A stretch of 43,922 nt of DNA, taken from the NCBI GenBank assembly GCA_025716855.1, contig JAIXMQ010000123.1:1-43922 (forward strand), given 5' to 3'. Both the position numbers and the translations under genes were made by a program. Each line of letters starts with the position of its first letter. The stretch's first letter is position 1. The notes under the pieces are model-generated. The model was not told where the DNA came from. It worked only from the letters and a program-made list of their open reading frames with translations, and did no database searches. This stretch comes from Pilaira anomala (taxonomy: Eukaryota; Mucoromycota; Mucoromycetes; Mucorales; Mucoraceae). This document shows, piece after piece, positions 1 to 10,558 of this stretch.

Positions 1-1071
1 AGGCATAATGAAATACCCAATGTTGACTATTTAGCATCTGCTACTCAAGTGGCAAGATGGCTTAAAAAGGATCAAATTACAGAATGTTTTATAGTTAATT
101 TTGTTGATGAAAACACGGGAAACCATGCTACTATTACACCGATATCACCTATAGATATTAAAGACGTCAAACTTGACAAGGAATGGAAGGAGGAATTCGC
201 TAAATTATTTCCATATGCATTTAAAGGAGAAGTAACAGAATTACAACCTCATAGACATACGCGTGATATAATTGTAACGGATCCAAAAGATGCACCTCCA
301 ATTTTTCACCAGCCCTATCGAATGAGCCCTATTGAATTAAGTGAACTGAAAAAGCAATTAAATGATTTGGAAAAAAAAGGATTAATTGTACCTACAGCCT
401 CACCATATGGATTTCCCATTTTATTTGTAAGAAAAGCTGGATCCAACAATGCTGATGGATCACCTAAATTAAGAATGTGTTGCGATTTTAGAAGTATAAA
501 TAAAATTACAATAGCTCAACGAATCCCAATTCCAAGAATAGATGAATGTTTAGACCAACTGCATAATAGTACATGTTTTTCTCAAATTGATTTGATTGGG
601 GAATTCAATCAAGTACGGCTATCAGAATCTGACTCCATGAAAGCTACTATTTCACATAGATTCGGTCAGCACATATTTCTAGTAGCCCCATTTGGATTAA
701 AATATTCTGGACCTTATTTTCAAGATGTAATCAACAAAGTGTTAAAAGAATTTGTAGACAAATTTGTAATTATATATGTTGATGATTTGTTGATTTATTC
801 AAAAACTGAAACGGAACACAAAGAGCATGTGAAGCAAGTTTTACAAAAACTTGACGAAGCCAAATTTGTTATTAATATTAAGAAATCACATTTTAATATG
901 AAGGAACTTACATTTTTAGGCTATCATATATCAAAAGAAGGTATCTCCCCATCTCAACAGAAAACAGAAGCTATTCAAAACTGGCCAGTTCCAACAAATG
1001 TTCAACAGGTGCGGCAATTCTTAGGCCTTACACAATACTATCGGCGATTTATTCCCAATTTTGCAAATATA
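1..1071 (+). pseudogene. pol: Gypsy-1 pol, upstream piece (reverse transcriptase), cut by Tc1 insertion
   Basis: Reverse transcriptase part of a Gypsy polyprotein, which copies element RNA into DNA in the virus-like particle. The frame is open from base 1 with no start in the window. Visible motifs: the PYRMSP region, FPILFVRKAG, the CCDFRSIN block, FSQIDLIGEFNQ (first catalytic Asp), APFGLKYSGPYFQ, and the catalytic YVDDLLIYSK. The thumb motif FLGLTQYYRRFIPNF is followed directly by the insertion point. Beyond 1071 the frame runs about 30 codons into the inverted repeat of the Tc1 element and stops at 1159-1161; those residues are not pol. The rest of pol resumes at 2762. The product of this copy would be truncated before RNase H. 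Confidence 0.9.
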
Positions 1072-1184
1072 CTGTATTTTCACCGGATATTGAGAAAAAG
1101 TGAGCTAATTTTTGGGAAAATTGAACTACCATTTTTGGGAAAGTATGACTGGTATTTTTGAGAAAAATTCAATACTATTTTTGG
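1072..1184 (+). repeat. Left terminal inverted repeat of the Tc1 element
   Basis: Begins CTGTATTTTCACCGG and matches the reverse complement of 2649-2761 over 113 bp with no mismatch that I can see. Inside it are three head-to-tail units of 23 bp, each starting ATTTTTGRGAAA, plus the start of a fourth. Repeats inside long Tc1-type termini commonly serve as transposase binding sites; that role is inferred here. Confidence 0.95.
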
Positions 1185-1218
1185 TAAAAATATTTTATTA
1201 ATTGAGAAAGCTAAAAGG

Positions 1219-2589
1219 CTAAAGTTTTTCTTCCAGGGCCAAACAACGCTCAAAAAACGAGACAGAGTGTCTTATCCAACCTTGGCAGTCTTTGAGAGTT
1301 ACTTCCGAACATGACTTCATGATTCTTGGAGTTAAAGTGTCTCCATTGTCGAAAGCTTCCCTCTTTACACCAAACTTTACCTTCGACCAAAACTCCTCGA
1401 TTGGATTCAGGAAAGGTGAATATGGTGGAAGGTATATACATTTATAACCTCTTTTTTCAATGCAAGATCTTACTGTTGCGGGCTTGTGAATGGGAGCATT
1501 GTCCATAACGAGATAATGTCCTTTCAAATTGTTTTTATTTAAAACGTCCATAACGTTTTCTAAATAGCCTAGGTAATGCTCTGTTCTAGTTCCTATTCTA
1601 GCTGTAGTTGTTACAACCGTGCCATCAGCCTTTCTTTTTTTGCTACCTGCCACTGTGATTGGTTTTCTTAAAGAAATATCGATAACTCCCTGAGCAGAAA
1701 TGGCTCCAAGGATAGTAATGGAAGTGCCTCGAGAGGTAGGAATAATCGACTTTGCAGGCACACCTTTTCTAGACCAACCTCTAGAACGGCTGATATGAAG
1801 GTTAAAGCCTGCTTCATCAAGAAAAACACAGTTTTTTTCAAAATCCAAATCTTTGTTGGCCATCCACTCGAGGACAGCTTCTCGTCGTTTAAGTCTTACC
1901 TCTTCCGAATTACGTTTTTCTGGAAGCTTTTCCAATCTCTTAAAGCTCAATGCACAGTGTTGACGAATATGATTATAAAAGGCTGTTTTACTAATCTTGA
2001 GTTCAGGATATTCGTTCAAAAGCTTGTGCCTCATTTGTTCTAAAGTCACAGGTGCATAACTATCAACTATGCTGATGATAAAAAGAGTATGTTGCTCTTT
2101 CATAATAGCATTAGTACCCTTACTGGGTCCTCTTTTTTTACTAGGAGCAATAGTATCAAATTCTTCCCATTGCTTTTTGAAACGATAAGCCGTGCTCTTA
2201 GTTATGCCTGCATCTGCAGCTGCGTCTTTTACTGGTACTTGTTCAATAATTAAAGATAAAAAGCGAGATATTTGATCGGAGTTGTAGCTACGATAAGTGC
2301 CTCTTTCCTTTTTAACGTTGCTTTTTACAGTCAAAGCGTTGGAAAATACTTCTATTCTACTACTGGTGCTAATTTTCTCAATATCTTTATTACTGTTTTC
2401 TCTTTCTTCGTCCTTTTCCTCTTGAGAAAACTCTTCTAGTAAGACTTCATCAACCTCCATGGCTTCGAGACCATACTCGAACTTTGCTCTCATCATTGAC
2501 ATGAGACTTACTGTTACTTCTCCCGTAAGTTCATCTGAGCCGCCTTGCTCATTAAGAGATAAGTATTCGAGATCCATGTTATCGAGCAT
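1219..2589 (-). CDS. Tc1/mariner-family DDE transposase, 456 aa
   Basis: Cut-and-paste transposase of the IS630/Tc1 superfamily. The first ~90 residues are acidic and of no recognised domain. Residues ~100-145 look like a helix-turn-helix (YNSDQISRFLSLI, then ITKSTAYRFKKQW). The catalytic core follows: first Asp in FLDEAGFN (~255), second in VMDNAPIHKP (~362), and Glu in PYSPFLNPIEEFW (~397), with 34 residues between the last two, the DD34E spacing of Tc1-type enzymes. The start is the ATG at 2587-2589, just inside the right inverted repeat, and the stop lies just inside the left repeat. The frame has no stop or shift. It is the only gene of the element and most likely acts in the nucleus on the 113-bp repeats. 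Confidence 0.93.
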   Translation of the reverse strand: MLDNMDLEYLSLNEQGGSDELTGEVTVSLMSMMRAKFEYGLEAMEVDEVLLEEFSQEEKDEERENSNKDIEKISTSSRIEVFSNALTVKSNVKKERGTYRSYNSDQISRFLSLIIEQVPVKDAAADAGITKSTAYRFKKQWEEFDTIAPSKKRGPSKGTNAIMKEQHTLFIISIVDSYAPVTLEQMRHKLLNEYPELKISKTAFYNHIRQHCALSFKRLEKLPEKRNSEEVRLKRREAVLEWMANKDLDFEKNCVFLDEAGFNLHISRSRGWSRKGVPAKSIIPTSRGTSITILGAISAQGVIDISLRKPITVAGSKKRKADGTVVTTTARIGTRTEHYLGYLENVMDVLNKNNLKGHYLVMDNAPIHKPATVRSCIEKRGYKCIYLPPYSPFLNPIEEFWSKVKFGVKREAFDNGDTLTPRIMKSCSEVTLKDCQGWIRHSVSFFERCLALEEKL

Positions 2590-2648
2590 ATTTGAAAGTT
2601 AAACTTAAAGTAAATAAAAGTGCTTACAAAAAAAAAGCTCGAGAATTC

Positions 2649-2761
2649 CCAAAAATAGTATTGAATTTTTCTCAAAAATACCAGTCATACTTTCCCAAAA
2701 ATGGTAGTTCAATTTTCCCAAAAATTAGCTCACTTTTTCTCAATATCCGGTGAAAATACAG
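2649..2761 (-). repeat. Right terminal inverted repeat of the Tc1 element
   Basis: Reverse complement of 1072-1184, ending CCGGTGAAAATACAG before the TA target copy. It contains the same three 23-bp units in opposite orientation. Confidence 0.95.
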
Positions 2762-4695
2762 TAGCTTCACCTCTCACTGATTTAACTGTAGGTACTGGTT
2801 ATAAGACAAGACCAATTATTTGGACTCCTGAATGTCAAACTGCTTTTGATTCTCTTAAACAAAAATTATCTTCAGCACCTATATTACTTACACCGGATAT
2901 GAACAAACCTTTTAGGATAGAATGTGATAGTTCTGATTTTGCTGCAGGTGCTGTTTTATTACAACAAGATTCAGATAATAACTGGAAACCATTGGCGTTT
3001 GAAAGCAAAAGATATAGTAAAGAAGAAAGAGTCTATCCTGCTCAGGAGCGTGAAATGCTGGCAATTTTGATCGCATTACGAAAATGGCGTTGTTTTATTG
3101 ATGGTAAGACGTATACAGTCTTTACTGATTACCTTCCTTTGAAATATTATCGTGATCAAAAACACCCAGTTCCTCGATTAATTAGATGGATGTCTGAAAT
3201 AGAACTATACAATCCTGACATACAATATAAAGCTGGAAAAGAAAATATTATCCCGGATTTATTATCTCGTCGTGATGGCCCTGATTGTGTTCCTGCTAAT
3301 GTTTCAGTACAACCAAAATATTTATATAATGCTAACATTAATGATACAAATAATTCTAAATATTCTTTAAGTAAACCAGTTCAATCACTTAAAGAAGATC
3401 CTATTCAAGACTGGCCCTTACTTTATTTTCGTGATGAAACCCAATGGCCACAAAAACTGAACCAAGAATTAAAAAACAAAAAAAAGGATTTTATAGTGAA
3501 GAATCAGCATATATACAAAATTGTTAAAGATCCAAAATCAAATGATTTATTAGAACTCAAATTTATACCATTTCACCAACGTGCTGATTTTGTCAATAAT
3601 TTTCATATCGCCTATGGTCACCTTAGTAAAATATCAGTATATCAACAATTAAGGAATAGAATCTGGTGGCCAGGTATGGAGCAAGATATACTTGAATGGT
3701 TAAAATCATGTCCACAATGTCAATTAGCTAGCCGTACTGAAAAGAACCTTCATCATTCCCCGATGAAACCGCTTGATGTTCCACCTGCTTTTTCACGTTG
3801 GCATCTTGATTTTATAGGTGAATTACCAACAACAAAGAATGAAAACCGATGGATACTAGTTGCTGTAGATTATTCCACTAACTGGCCAATTATTCGTGCG
3901 TTAAAAAATGCTACTGGCGATGAAATTGTACGATTTATATACGAAGAAATAGTATTAAAATTTGGAAATCCTGTAGAAATTTTTACTGATCGTGGTGCAA
4001 ATTTCATGTCCAAGGTATTGAAACAATATATGAACAAAATAAGATCAAAACACACTTTTACAAGTGCCTATCACCCACGAAGTAACTCAAAATGTGAGCG
4101 ATTGAATCAAGTAATCAAAAATATGTTGAAAAAGTATGTTAATGGCGATGTTCATAGCTGGGACGAATATATTGATACAGTTACATTTGCTTGCCGAATT
4201 CGAAAACATACCACTACCGGTTATAGTCCCTTCTTCTTAGTCTATGGTACACACCCTAAAATTCCGGGCGATTTTCATAAGCCATATATGAGCGATGTTA
4301 CTGAATTTGATGCCAATCTCATCACCGAAGATGCACTGACACGTATCCGTCAACTTAGAGAAATTCGTTTTGTAACAGAAGAAAAATTGCGAAATCAAGG
4401 TATAAAGGATAAAGAACGATGGGATAAATTAATAAAGAGTAAAGAGACGCAGATATTCAAGAAAAACGACTTTGTATTGCTTCGAAACGAATCAAAAAAA
4501 GGATTAGAATATAACTGGATGGGTCCTTATCAAGTTATAAACACCAACATTGATTTTAATGTATATCAATTGAAAGAAATCGAAGGAAAAATATACAACT
4601 CTTGGGTACACACTGACAGATTGAAGCCTATTTCAATAAACCACAATAACATTTCATCCAGCTGGTATATACCACGAACAGCTAGAGCACTATAA
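2762..4695 (+). pseudogene. pol: Gypsy-1 pol, downstream piece (RNase H and integrase)
   Basis: Continuation of the pol frame after the Tc1 element. RNase H: ECDSSDFAAG (first Asp), the QEREMLA Glu and VFTDYLPLKYY. Integrase: zinc-binding HHCC (HIAYGH to CPQCQ), then DDE residues in WHLDFIGELP, IFTDRGANF and HPRSNSKCERLNQ. The C-terminal part (WMGPYQVINT, SWVHTDRLK) is the usual end of a Gypsy integrase; I see no convincing chromodomain. The stop is at 4693-4695 and is followed at once by a run of about 19 A. The first in-frame ATG (2701) lies in the Tc1 inverted repeat, so an open frame from there would carry about 20 foreign residues. The frame itself has no lesion. Confidence 0.9.
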
Positions 4696-4750
4696 AAAAA
4701 AAAAAAAAAAAAAACTTTCTTCTTCTCTTTATTACTGATATAACAACCGT

Positions 4751-4800
4751 TTAGGGAGGGGATATTGTCACAGTTAAATTAAATAAGCTGTGTACTACAT
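4751..4800 (+). other. Polypurine tract and start of the 3' LTR of Gypsy-1
   Basis: The tract GGGAGGGGATA is followed by TGTCACAG at 4766, the arrangement seen at the 3' LTR boundary of LTR retrotransposons (primer for plus-strand DNA synthesis, then TG). The same layout is seen on the minus strand in Gypsy-2 (GGGGGGATA then TGTTACC) and Gypsy-3 (GGGGGAATA then TGTTACA). Confidence 0.75.
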
Positions 4801-6085
4801 TAGATTAAAACATAAAAGGTTCTTCAAAAATAGAAATCAATAAACATCATCTTTTTACTACTATATATTATTTATTATAAATCCAGTCAATTAGAATAAC
4901 TCTGACAACGTCTCGCATATTAATTATCTTGTTTTGTATATATATTGTCGAAAGTTTTCTGCTTTGAAAAACTATTTTCAGCTTCATGTTCTTGCGTATT
5001 TAATCTATATATTTAAGCAAAAAAAAGTCTTTATTGCTTAGTAGTTAATATATAATCTGTTAAATATTTAGTTATGTTTATTTTAATGAAACTGTTCATT
5101 TGTTACTTTACCTTTTAATAAAAGAAGAGCGTTATTTTTTGCTTTTGTTTTTATCCCTTTCTATTGCTCTATTAAATACTAGTTTTACTTGTATCTTCAT
5201 AATAAATTTTTTCTGAGTCGATAGCTTTATTATTCAAGGTTTTATCAGGTGTTTTATTTTAAACTTTAAAACTTTAACTGTATATTAATCAATCAGTTTT
5301 TAGTTTATAGCTACCGTAAAACTATGATTCGGTTCAGAACTAGACCTACATTTCACTCTAAGCATATGAAAAGAAAAAAATAACTTAGTAACCAAATTTG
5401 ACGTGTAATAATTTACCTCTTTTCGTGTTTCAACCTTAAATTAATCTATGAAAAACGTCTATTTTTGATTCTTTATAGCATTAGATTAACTAAAGTTATT
5501 GAGATCTACTTTTTAAAAGTTTAGAAATATAAAAACTGTGTCCTATTACCCTAAAACGGCAAAAAACAAAAAAAGATTGCAAAAGAAAATATAATTCTAC
5601 CACAACTTAATTTTATTTACATTTCAGCTTTACCATCAAAAAGCCAAAAGTTTTTTGAACATCTTCTGTATACGATTTATCTCTTTATCTGTAAATGCTG
5701 TACCGTAAACAAAGAAAATAGGGCAAATTTGTTTTATTTTTCAGCCTCCTGAAACCGATATTGACCTTTTTTTATCAATCATTTGACTGTTTAAATTTAT
5801 TCATACTGTTAAAATTTAATTGGACTGCTTAAATTTAATTAGACTGTCTTATTTAAATAAATTTATGACTTAAAAAATCTATAAATAAGAGCTAATTTCA
5901 TTTTTTTTTATTTTATTCTCTTTCTCTCTCTCAAACTATTATATTAACAAGTAAGTCGATAATATACTTAAAATTTATTGTTTCTTTTAAGCAATTCTAT
6001 TGTTATTTGAAAACACTTTTTCTTTTATAACACTTTCTAATCTATAATGTTTTATTATTTTAGCTCACTTTTTGATATTTTCGGT
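4801..6085. other. Non-coding AT-rich stretch: rest of Gypsy-1 LTR and upstream region of the Merlin gene
   Basis: No supported gene. The first part must hold the remainder of the Gypsy-1 3' LTR, whose end I could not place. At about 5784-5860 there are four imperfect ~20-bp units of the form ACTGYTTAAATTTAATTRG. Around 5908-5935 is a CT-rich stretch (TTCTCTTTCTCTCTCTC) of the kind found upstream of fungal genes, about 150 bp before the Merlin start codon. Confidence 0.5.
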
Positions 6086-7761
6086 ATGTCTTCTCCTGAA
6101 TCTAGTATTCCTAATCGTTCTCGTGGCCGTGTTACTGGTCAAGAGGTGGCTCCTTATCGCTCAAAAGATTTGGATGGCGATATTTTATTACTTGCAAGAA
6201 TTATTAACGGTACTAAGGGTGAAATAAACGAGTAAGTTTGTAAATTAAAATACCTTAACAGTGATCTAAATATTAACGCATGCCTTTTTAAAACTTTAGC
6301 TATCTCAGAACTCAATTTCATGATTATGGTCCCGCGTTTGATACTCTTTGTGGAGTCGACAATTGCACCCGTGTTCGTAATTACTTTTGGCGAGTGGATA
6401 GAGATCAGTGGTATTTTGATTGTAGTGGTGCTTCGCATAACGGCCGTATTAAACGCTCAATTACTACGGGATCCATTTTTTATCGTAAAAAGATGCTTAT
6501 TCAGTATTTTGTTTCAGCAATGTATCATTTCTATCAAGGTTGTAGCATCGGTGATGTTTTCAAAAATCACAACATCAACAGAAATACACTGGCCCAGCTA
6601 ATGAATGACATCCAAGTCATGATGCTCTCTGATTACGAGAAATACAATCTTGGTGAGGAGAATCTTCTTGGAAACGATCCTCGGTGCCATCATATTCAAA
6701 TCGACGAGTCTAAGCTTGGCAAGAAAAAGTATAACGCGGGAAGACGTGTTGAGGGTGTTTGGGTTCTTGGTCTGGTTGAAGCCTTAATCCCGGTCAATCC
6801 TAGAGATCGTACCTATCAGCATCGGGACTTCTCTACCGGTGCAATTGAGAATAGGTACCATTTCAAGGCTGGTAAGCGTATCTTTTATACCGTGCCTAAT
6901 TGTACGGCTGCCACTCTTCTTCCCTTGATTTGCAGCTCTTGTAAACGTGGTAGTGTGATTCGTTCTGATGGCTGGCGTGCATATCGTCAGCTTCACCACA
7001 CTGCTCCTCTCCAAGCACATGTTGATGGTGGTGATCAAGATTTCGATGCTGGTGGTCTCTTTTTCCGGGCTCATCAGGTTGTAAATCATAGCAGAGGATT
7101 TACCACACCTGATCAAGTGCCCAACAATCCTCTTGTGTCATTAACTCCTGTTTCCGGTAATATCCATACCAACATCATTGAAAGTCTTTGGAGGGATATG
7201 AAAAAGTATATTGGACCCAGGTATAGAACTGAAAAGGACTGCCACAGAAAACTATTGGAATATCTCTGGCATACTGCTAATCGTGGTCATCTAATTGATG
7301 GTATGAACCGATTTCTTCGGGAGGTTTCTTTTATCTCTAGCGGTCATAGTGATAATCAATCCGAGGTACAGTTTTTTACGGAGGGTCAAGACGGTGAGAG
7401 TGCAGAAGCCCAGGTCAGAAGAAACGTAAGGGAAGAGGAATTGTTGGAGAATTGGGTGGCTAGTAGACGACTTCGTGATGAAAATGAGGCTTTCCTTTCG
7501 GAATCAGAAGACGACAGTGATGACGATGATTTTCTTCCAACAAGAGCACCGTCATCAACGGCTAATGTAAACACTACAGACAGAAGAGCATCATCTCGTT
7601 TGGGTAATTCTACTACTGTAAGTTCGGGTGTTCGTCGACGAGTAGGTAGACCTGCTAGGGTGGTTAATACTACTACATCGTCTACACCAACTAGAAGAGG
7701 TAGACCATCTCTTAGAGGATCTCGTGGTCGTGGAAGACCTAGAGCTAGTGCACCCAATTAG
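6086..7761 (+). CDS. Merlin/IS1595-type (ISXO2-like) DDE transposase, 2 exons, 535 aa
   Basis: Proposed CDS join(6086..6231,6300..7761), an intact frame of 536 codons. The 68-nt intron starts GTAAGT and ends TTTAG; splicing rebuilds a codon and the exon-2 frame is stop-free. The fold is the Merlin/IS1595 one: Asp in IQIDESKLGKKKYNAGRRV (~186), Asp in VIRSDGWRAY (~271) and Glu in HTNIIESLWRDMKK (~341), preceded by a small helical region. About 70 residues separate the second Asp from the Glu, longer than the usual spacing, because of a Gly/Asp-rich insert (HVDGGDQDFDAGG). The C-terminal ~120 residues are an extension: an acidic patch (SEDDSDDDD) and three AT-hook-like cores (RRVGRPAR, RRGRPS, RGRGRPRAS), which probably bind AT-rich minor groove. 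An ATG 13 codons upstream (6047) is possible. Terminal repeats were not found. Confidence 0.85.
6232..6299 (+). other. Spliceosomal intron in the Merlin transposase gene
   Basis: GTAAGT donor and ACTTTAG acceptor, 68 nt. It brings exon 1 (stop at 6233-6235 if unspliced) into frame with the long second exon. Confidence 0.85.
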
Positions 7762-8421
7762 GTTAATTATTAGTATTTTTAACTTTTTTTTTTTTTTTTT
7801 TTTACAAAAAAACATAACTAAAAAATTAAATCATAATAAAGTAAATAAACATGCATAAAATTAAAAAACGTTATATTGTCTTACTTACATTTCTAGAGTA
7901 TTTTCAAAGACTTTATAACAATTGAAACTTGTTTTACTTGTAAGATTTTTACTTTTTTCTTATTTTGTACGATATCAACACACTAAATATTCTATAAGCC
8001 ATTTTACGAGTCAATTATTTCGGGGGTTAAATGTTAAAAGCTACAAATTACTATCATTTACTTAACACTATCTTATAGTATAATTTTTACAGTACACACA
8101 AAGAAAAAATTTCTGTCTACTAGTAAAATTTGTCGATTTTACGTGTATTAGTCAAAAGCTCAGTTTTAAAACTCCAATAACTCAACCAAATCTTAACCAA
8201 ATTTAAATTTTTTTTACTCTTTTTTTTTTGAAAAGACATAACTAAAACTTTACTGATTTGAAATTTTCTGATTCAAATTTTTTTTACACACATATTTTTA
8301 CTTTTTACTGATTAAAGTTGAAAATACCGTGTTTGAGCACTATTTCAAACTTCAAAGTGAGTTTGGTAAGTAACGAGTGATTCGATCTCTTTGAAATTTA
8401 AACATAATTTATTTGTATATT
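7762..8421. other. Non-coding stretch between Merlin gene and Harbinger-1
   Basis: Contains a T-run of about 19 just after the Merlin stop and AT-rich DNA with several short T-runs. I looked for a copy of upstream sequence in inverted orientation that could be the Merlin terminal repeat and did not find one. The last three bases, ATT at 8419-8421, are the target duplication of Harbinger-1. Confidence 0.6.
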
Positions 8422-8505
8422 AGGGGGTTTCAATCCGCAACTTAAAACTTAAAACTTAAAAACTGGATCGGAAAATATAAAATCCATCCAATAAATTCTT
8501 TGAGA
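8422..8505 (+). repeat. Left terminal inverted repeat of Harbinger-1
   Basis: 84 bp, beginning AGGGGGTTTCAATCCGC and then three copies of AACTTAAA. It pairs with 11734-11819 with only a handful of mismatches and small indels, mostly around 8475-8490. Confidence 0.92.
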
Positions 8506-8596
8506 ATTTTTTTTAAGTTTTAAGGGCCTATTCAGGTCCTTAAAAAATATTTTTTAAAAAAACACAGTTACAAAACCATTTTTTTTTTATTATTAT

Positions 8597-9913
8597 TTAT
8601 TTAAAATAGTTTTCATTATTATGAGCCTCAGCTTCCCAAAAAGGCTTGCTCGTGGAAACGGCGAGACTTGTTTCCTGTTGCTCCTGCCCATACTCCTGGT
8701 TCATTTCAGGCATGTCATTCGACACGTTATCAGGAATATGGGCGGCGCCATCACCACGTTTCTCTCTCAGCCTGGCGTTGTCCTTGATTTCCAGCAGAAA
8801 ATTGTTGAGGATGCAGCAAGTTCTGATCCAGACGTTGATTCTTGCCACATCCTCTTTTCCGTTCACTTGCAGGTTGAGGCCTCTCAGACTTTGAAAACGA
8901 CCTTTCAAGTTCCCGATACAGTGTTCAACTGTTACCCTAGCAGAAAAATGCTTCTTGTTGAAGGCTGTTTCTTGGCCACTCAGCTTTCCATTTGAAGGTG
9001 TCTTAAACACGGGCAAGGTAGTAAGGGTGACAGAATATGCCGAATCCGCCAAGATATACTCTCCACGTTCAAAGAATCGAGAAGGTGTTACTGCCAGTTG
9101 ACTATTGTTGTATACCCGACTATCATGGGCACTTCCTGCATGACCAGAAAACAAATGAATTATACGGCCATTATCATCGCAAACTATCATTACAGCTATG
9201 GCATAAAAACCTTTTCTTGAAAAAAAGTCTTGATGACTCCAATGGGGGGCAGTTGTCAAAGGAACAAGTGTACCATCCACAAATCCGATACATGAAGGAA
9301 ACCCAAACTTACTTTCGATTCTGGACTTGATGCAGTTTTTTTCTTCATTATCAGGCCATGCTATGCTGGTTTTATTCATGGTCGAAACAACGGCAACAAG
9401 AAACCGGTTGGTAAAGTTGATGACTGAGCCTTCTATTTAATTAGAATATTGAAAGTTAGACGCGTAATAATGGAACTTAAAATTTAAATTTTAAAATATT
9501 TTACCACTTATACCAGCTGATCTGGCAAGTCTTCCAACAGACATTCCGTTACCGTAACATCCCAGCTTCTCCAATGCTACGATCATTTGAATTCTTACAT
9601 CTGTTCTTCTTCTGCTTAGGTCTGCATAAACCTTATGCATAGCAATCTTGTCATGCAAAATGTTGAATGACTCCAAAGACATTCGTATTTCTTGAACAAC
9701 ACGTCCATTATCAAGAGCGTGCAATAGATCAATCTTCAAAGTCATATTAAGCTTGGGGACTGTTTCTCTTGGGCGCAAGTATCTACTTTCTTCAATACAA
9801 GCCCATAAAGCCATGAAAGAAAGGCAATCTTCGTCAAAGTTGTTTAAAAAAAAGTAAGTTAAACCTTGGCTTCGGAATAATTGGAGTAATTGTTTACGGT
9901 CAGAGTTGTGCAT
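8597..9913 (-). CDS. PIF/Harbinger DDE_4-type transposase, 2 exons, 414 aa
   Basis: Proposed CDS complement(join(8597..9432,9505..9913)), 415 codons with no lesion. The 72-nt intron starts GTAAAA and ends AATAG; splicing joins SAGIS to a segment reading EGSVINFTNRFL, the helix-turn-helix context conserved before the catalytic core in this family. Catalytic residues: Asp in GFVDGTLVPL (~189), Asp in ILADSAYSVT (~266) and Glu in RVTVEHCIGNLKGRF (~306). The ends WIRTCCILNNFLL and an acidic Gln/Glu-rich tail are typical. It should cut and join the 84-bp termini, with nuclear entry or DNA binding helped by the Myb-like partner encoded on the other strand (known for the superfamily). Start: ATG at 9911-9913, the first in the frame. 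Confidence 0.9.
9433..9504 (-). other. Intron of the Harbinger-1 transposase gene
   Basis: On the minus strand GTAAAATATT to CTAATTAAATAG, 72 nt. Splicing is needed: unspliced, the first exon meets a stop after KIF. Confidence 0.85.
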
Positions 9914-10039
9914 TTTCAGTAAGTTATATGTGTTAAAAAATAATAATAAATTGGAAGTAATGCTATATTTCTGGCTTCCTTATATATTTATTTCAACATT
10001 CGCGAAAGTGAATCAATTATTTGAAACTTTACCATGATG

Positions 10040-10410
10040 AACTTACTTTCATTTTCAAATCTAGTTAAAATTTAAATACGGAAATTTTATATGTAGCAGT
10101 AAAATTTATAGCAGTAAAATTTTATAGCAGTAAAAATTTGCATACCTTTCTATCTTCATTTTTAGACCTGGTCAAATTTTATATGTAGCAGTAAAATTTT
10201 ATAGCAGTAAAATTTTATAACAGTAAAAAATTGAATACCTTTCTATCTTCATTTTCAAATTTGGTCAAAGTAAGAATAATCAAATTATTCATGGTAGCAA
10301 AAAAAGTAGGTACTTCTCTACGTTCATTTTTACATCTGGTCAAAGTAGAAATAACTAAAATTATTCATGGTGGTAGCAAAAAAAATACATACCGTTCTAC
10401 GTTCAGTTTA
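10040..10410 (+). repeat. Degenerate tandem repeats between the two divergent Harbinger-1 genes
   Basis: Four to five units of roughly 80-95 bp share a core of the form TACCTTTCTATCTTCATTTT followed by CAAATCTGGTCAAA; cores begin near 10040, 10142, 10234, 10312 and 10390. Between them TATAGCAGTAAAATTT recurs about six times and ATTATTCATGGT with TAGCAAAAAAA twice. The position between two divergent start codons suggests a promoter or a binding array for the element's own proteins (inference). Confidence 0.8.
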
Positions 10411-10558
10411 AGTTTATATATCATGGAGAGTTTTGCAATACTTTAGATTTTTATCAATTTGGATTTAAATTGACATATATATATAGCAAATTTATAAAAT
10501 GAATTTGAGTCAGTTATAACAATAATAATAATAAAATATTTTATTTTACTTTCGCATT

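Larger units (their letters stand above)
1072..2761 (-). mobile_element. Tc1/mariner DNA transposon, 1690 bp, complete
   Basis: Both ends carry a 113-bp inverted repeat that reads as perfect (1072-1184 and 2649-2761). The flanks are TA at 1070-1071 and TA at 2762-2763, the target duplication expected for Tc1/mariner. The single gene inside is on the minus strand and intact. Removing the element and one TA rejoins the Gypsy-1 pol frame without loss, so the insertion boundaries are exact. Identical repeats and an open transposase suggest a recent, possibly active copy (inference). Confidence 0.95.
1..4765 (+). mobile_element. Gypsy-1: Ty3/Gypsy LTR retrotransposon, internal part, 5' end outside window
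   Basis: The order reverse transcriptase, RNase H, zinc-binding HHCC, integrase core is the Ty3/Gypsy pol order (established for the family). The reading frame is open from base 1, so gag, protease and the 5' LTR lie upstream of the window. A purine-rich tract and a TG-starting LTR follow at 4751-4766. The pol frame is intact on both sides of a Tc1/mariner insertion at 1072-2761; without that insertion and one TA copy the frame would be continuous, so the copy was probably young when it was hit. The 3' LTR end cannot be fixed because the 5' LTR is not available for comparison. Confidence 0.88.

Noticed and set aside
4766..5600. Exact end of the Gypsy-1 3' LTR
   Set aside because: Several CA dinucleotides are possible and there is no second LTR in the window to compare, so I did not assign one.
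7386..7815. Open frames on the minus strand over the Merlin C-terminus
   Set aside because: Antisense to the low-complexity acidic and AT-hook tail; no domain and no start context.
9037..9330. Plus-strand open frames opposite the Harbinger-1 transposase
   Set aside because: Antisense to a gene with all catalytic residues and a supported intron; no independent evidence.
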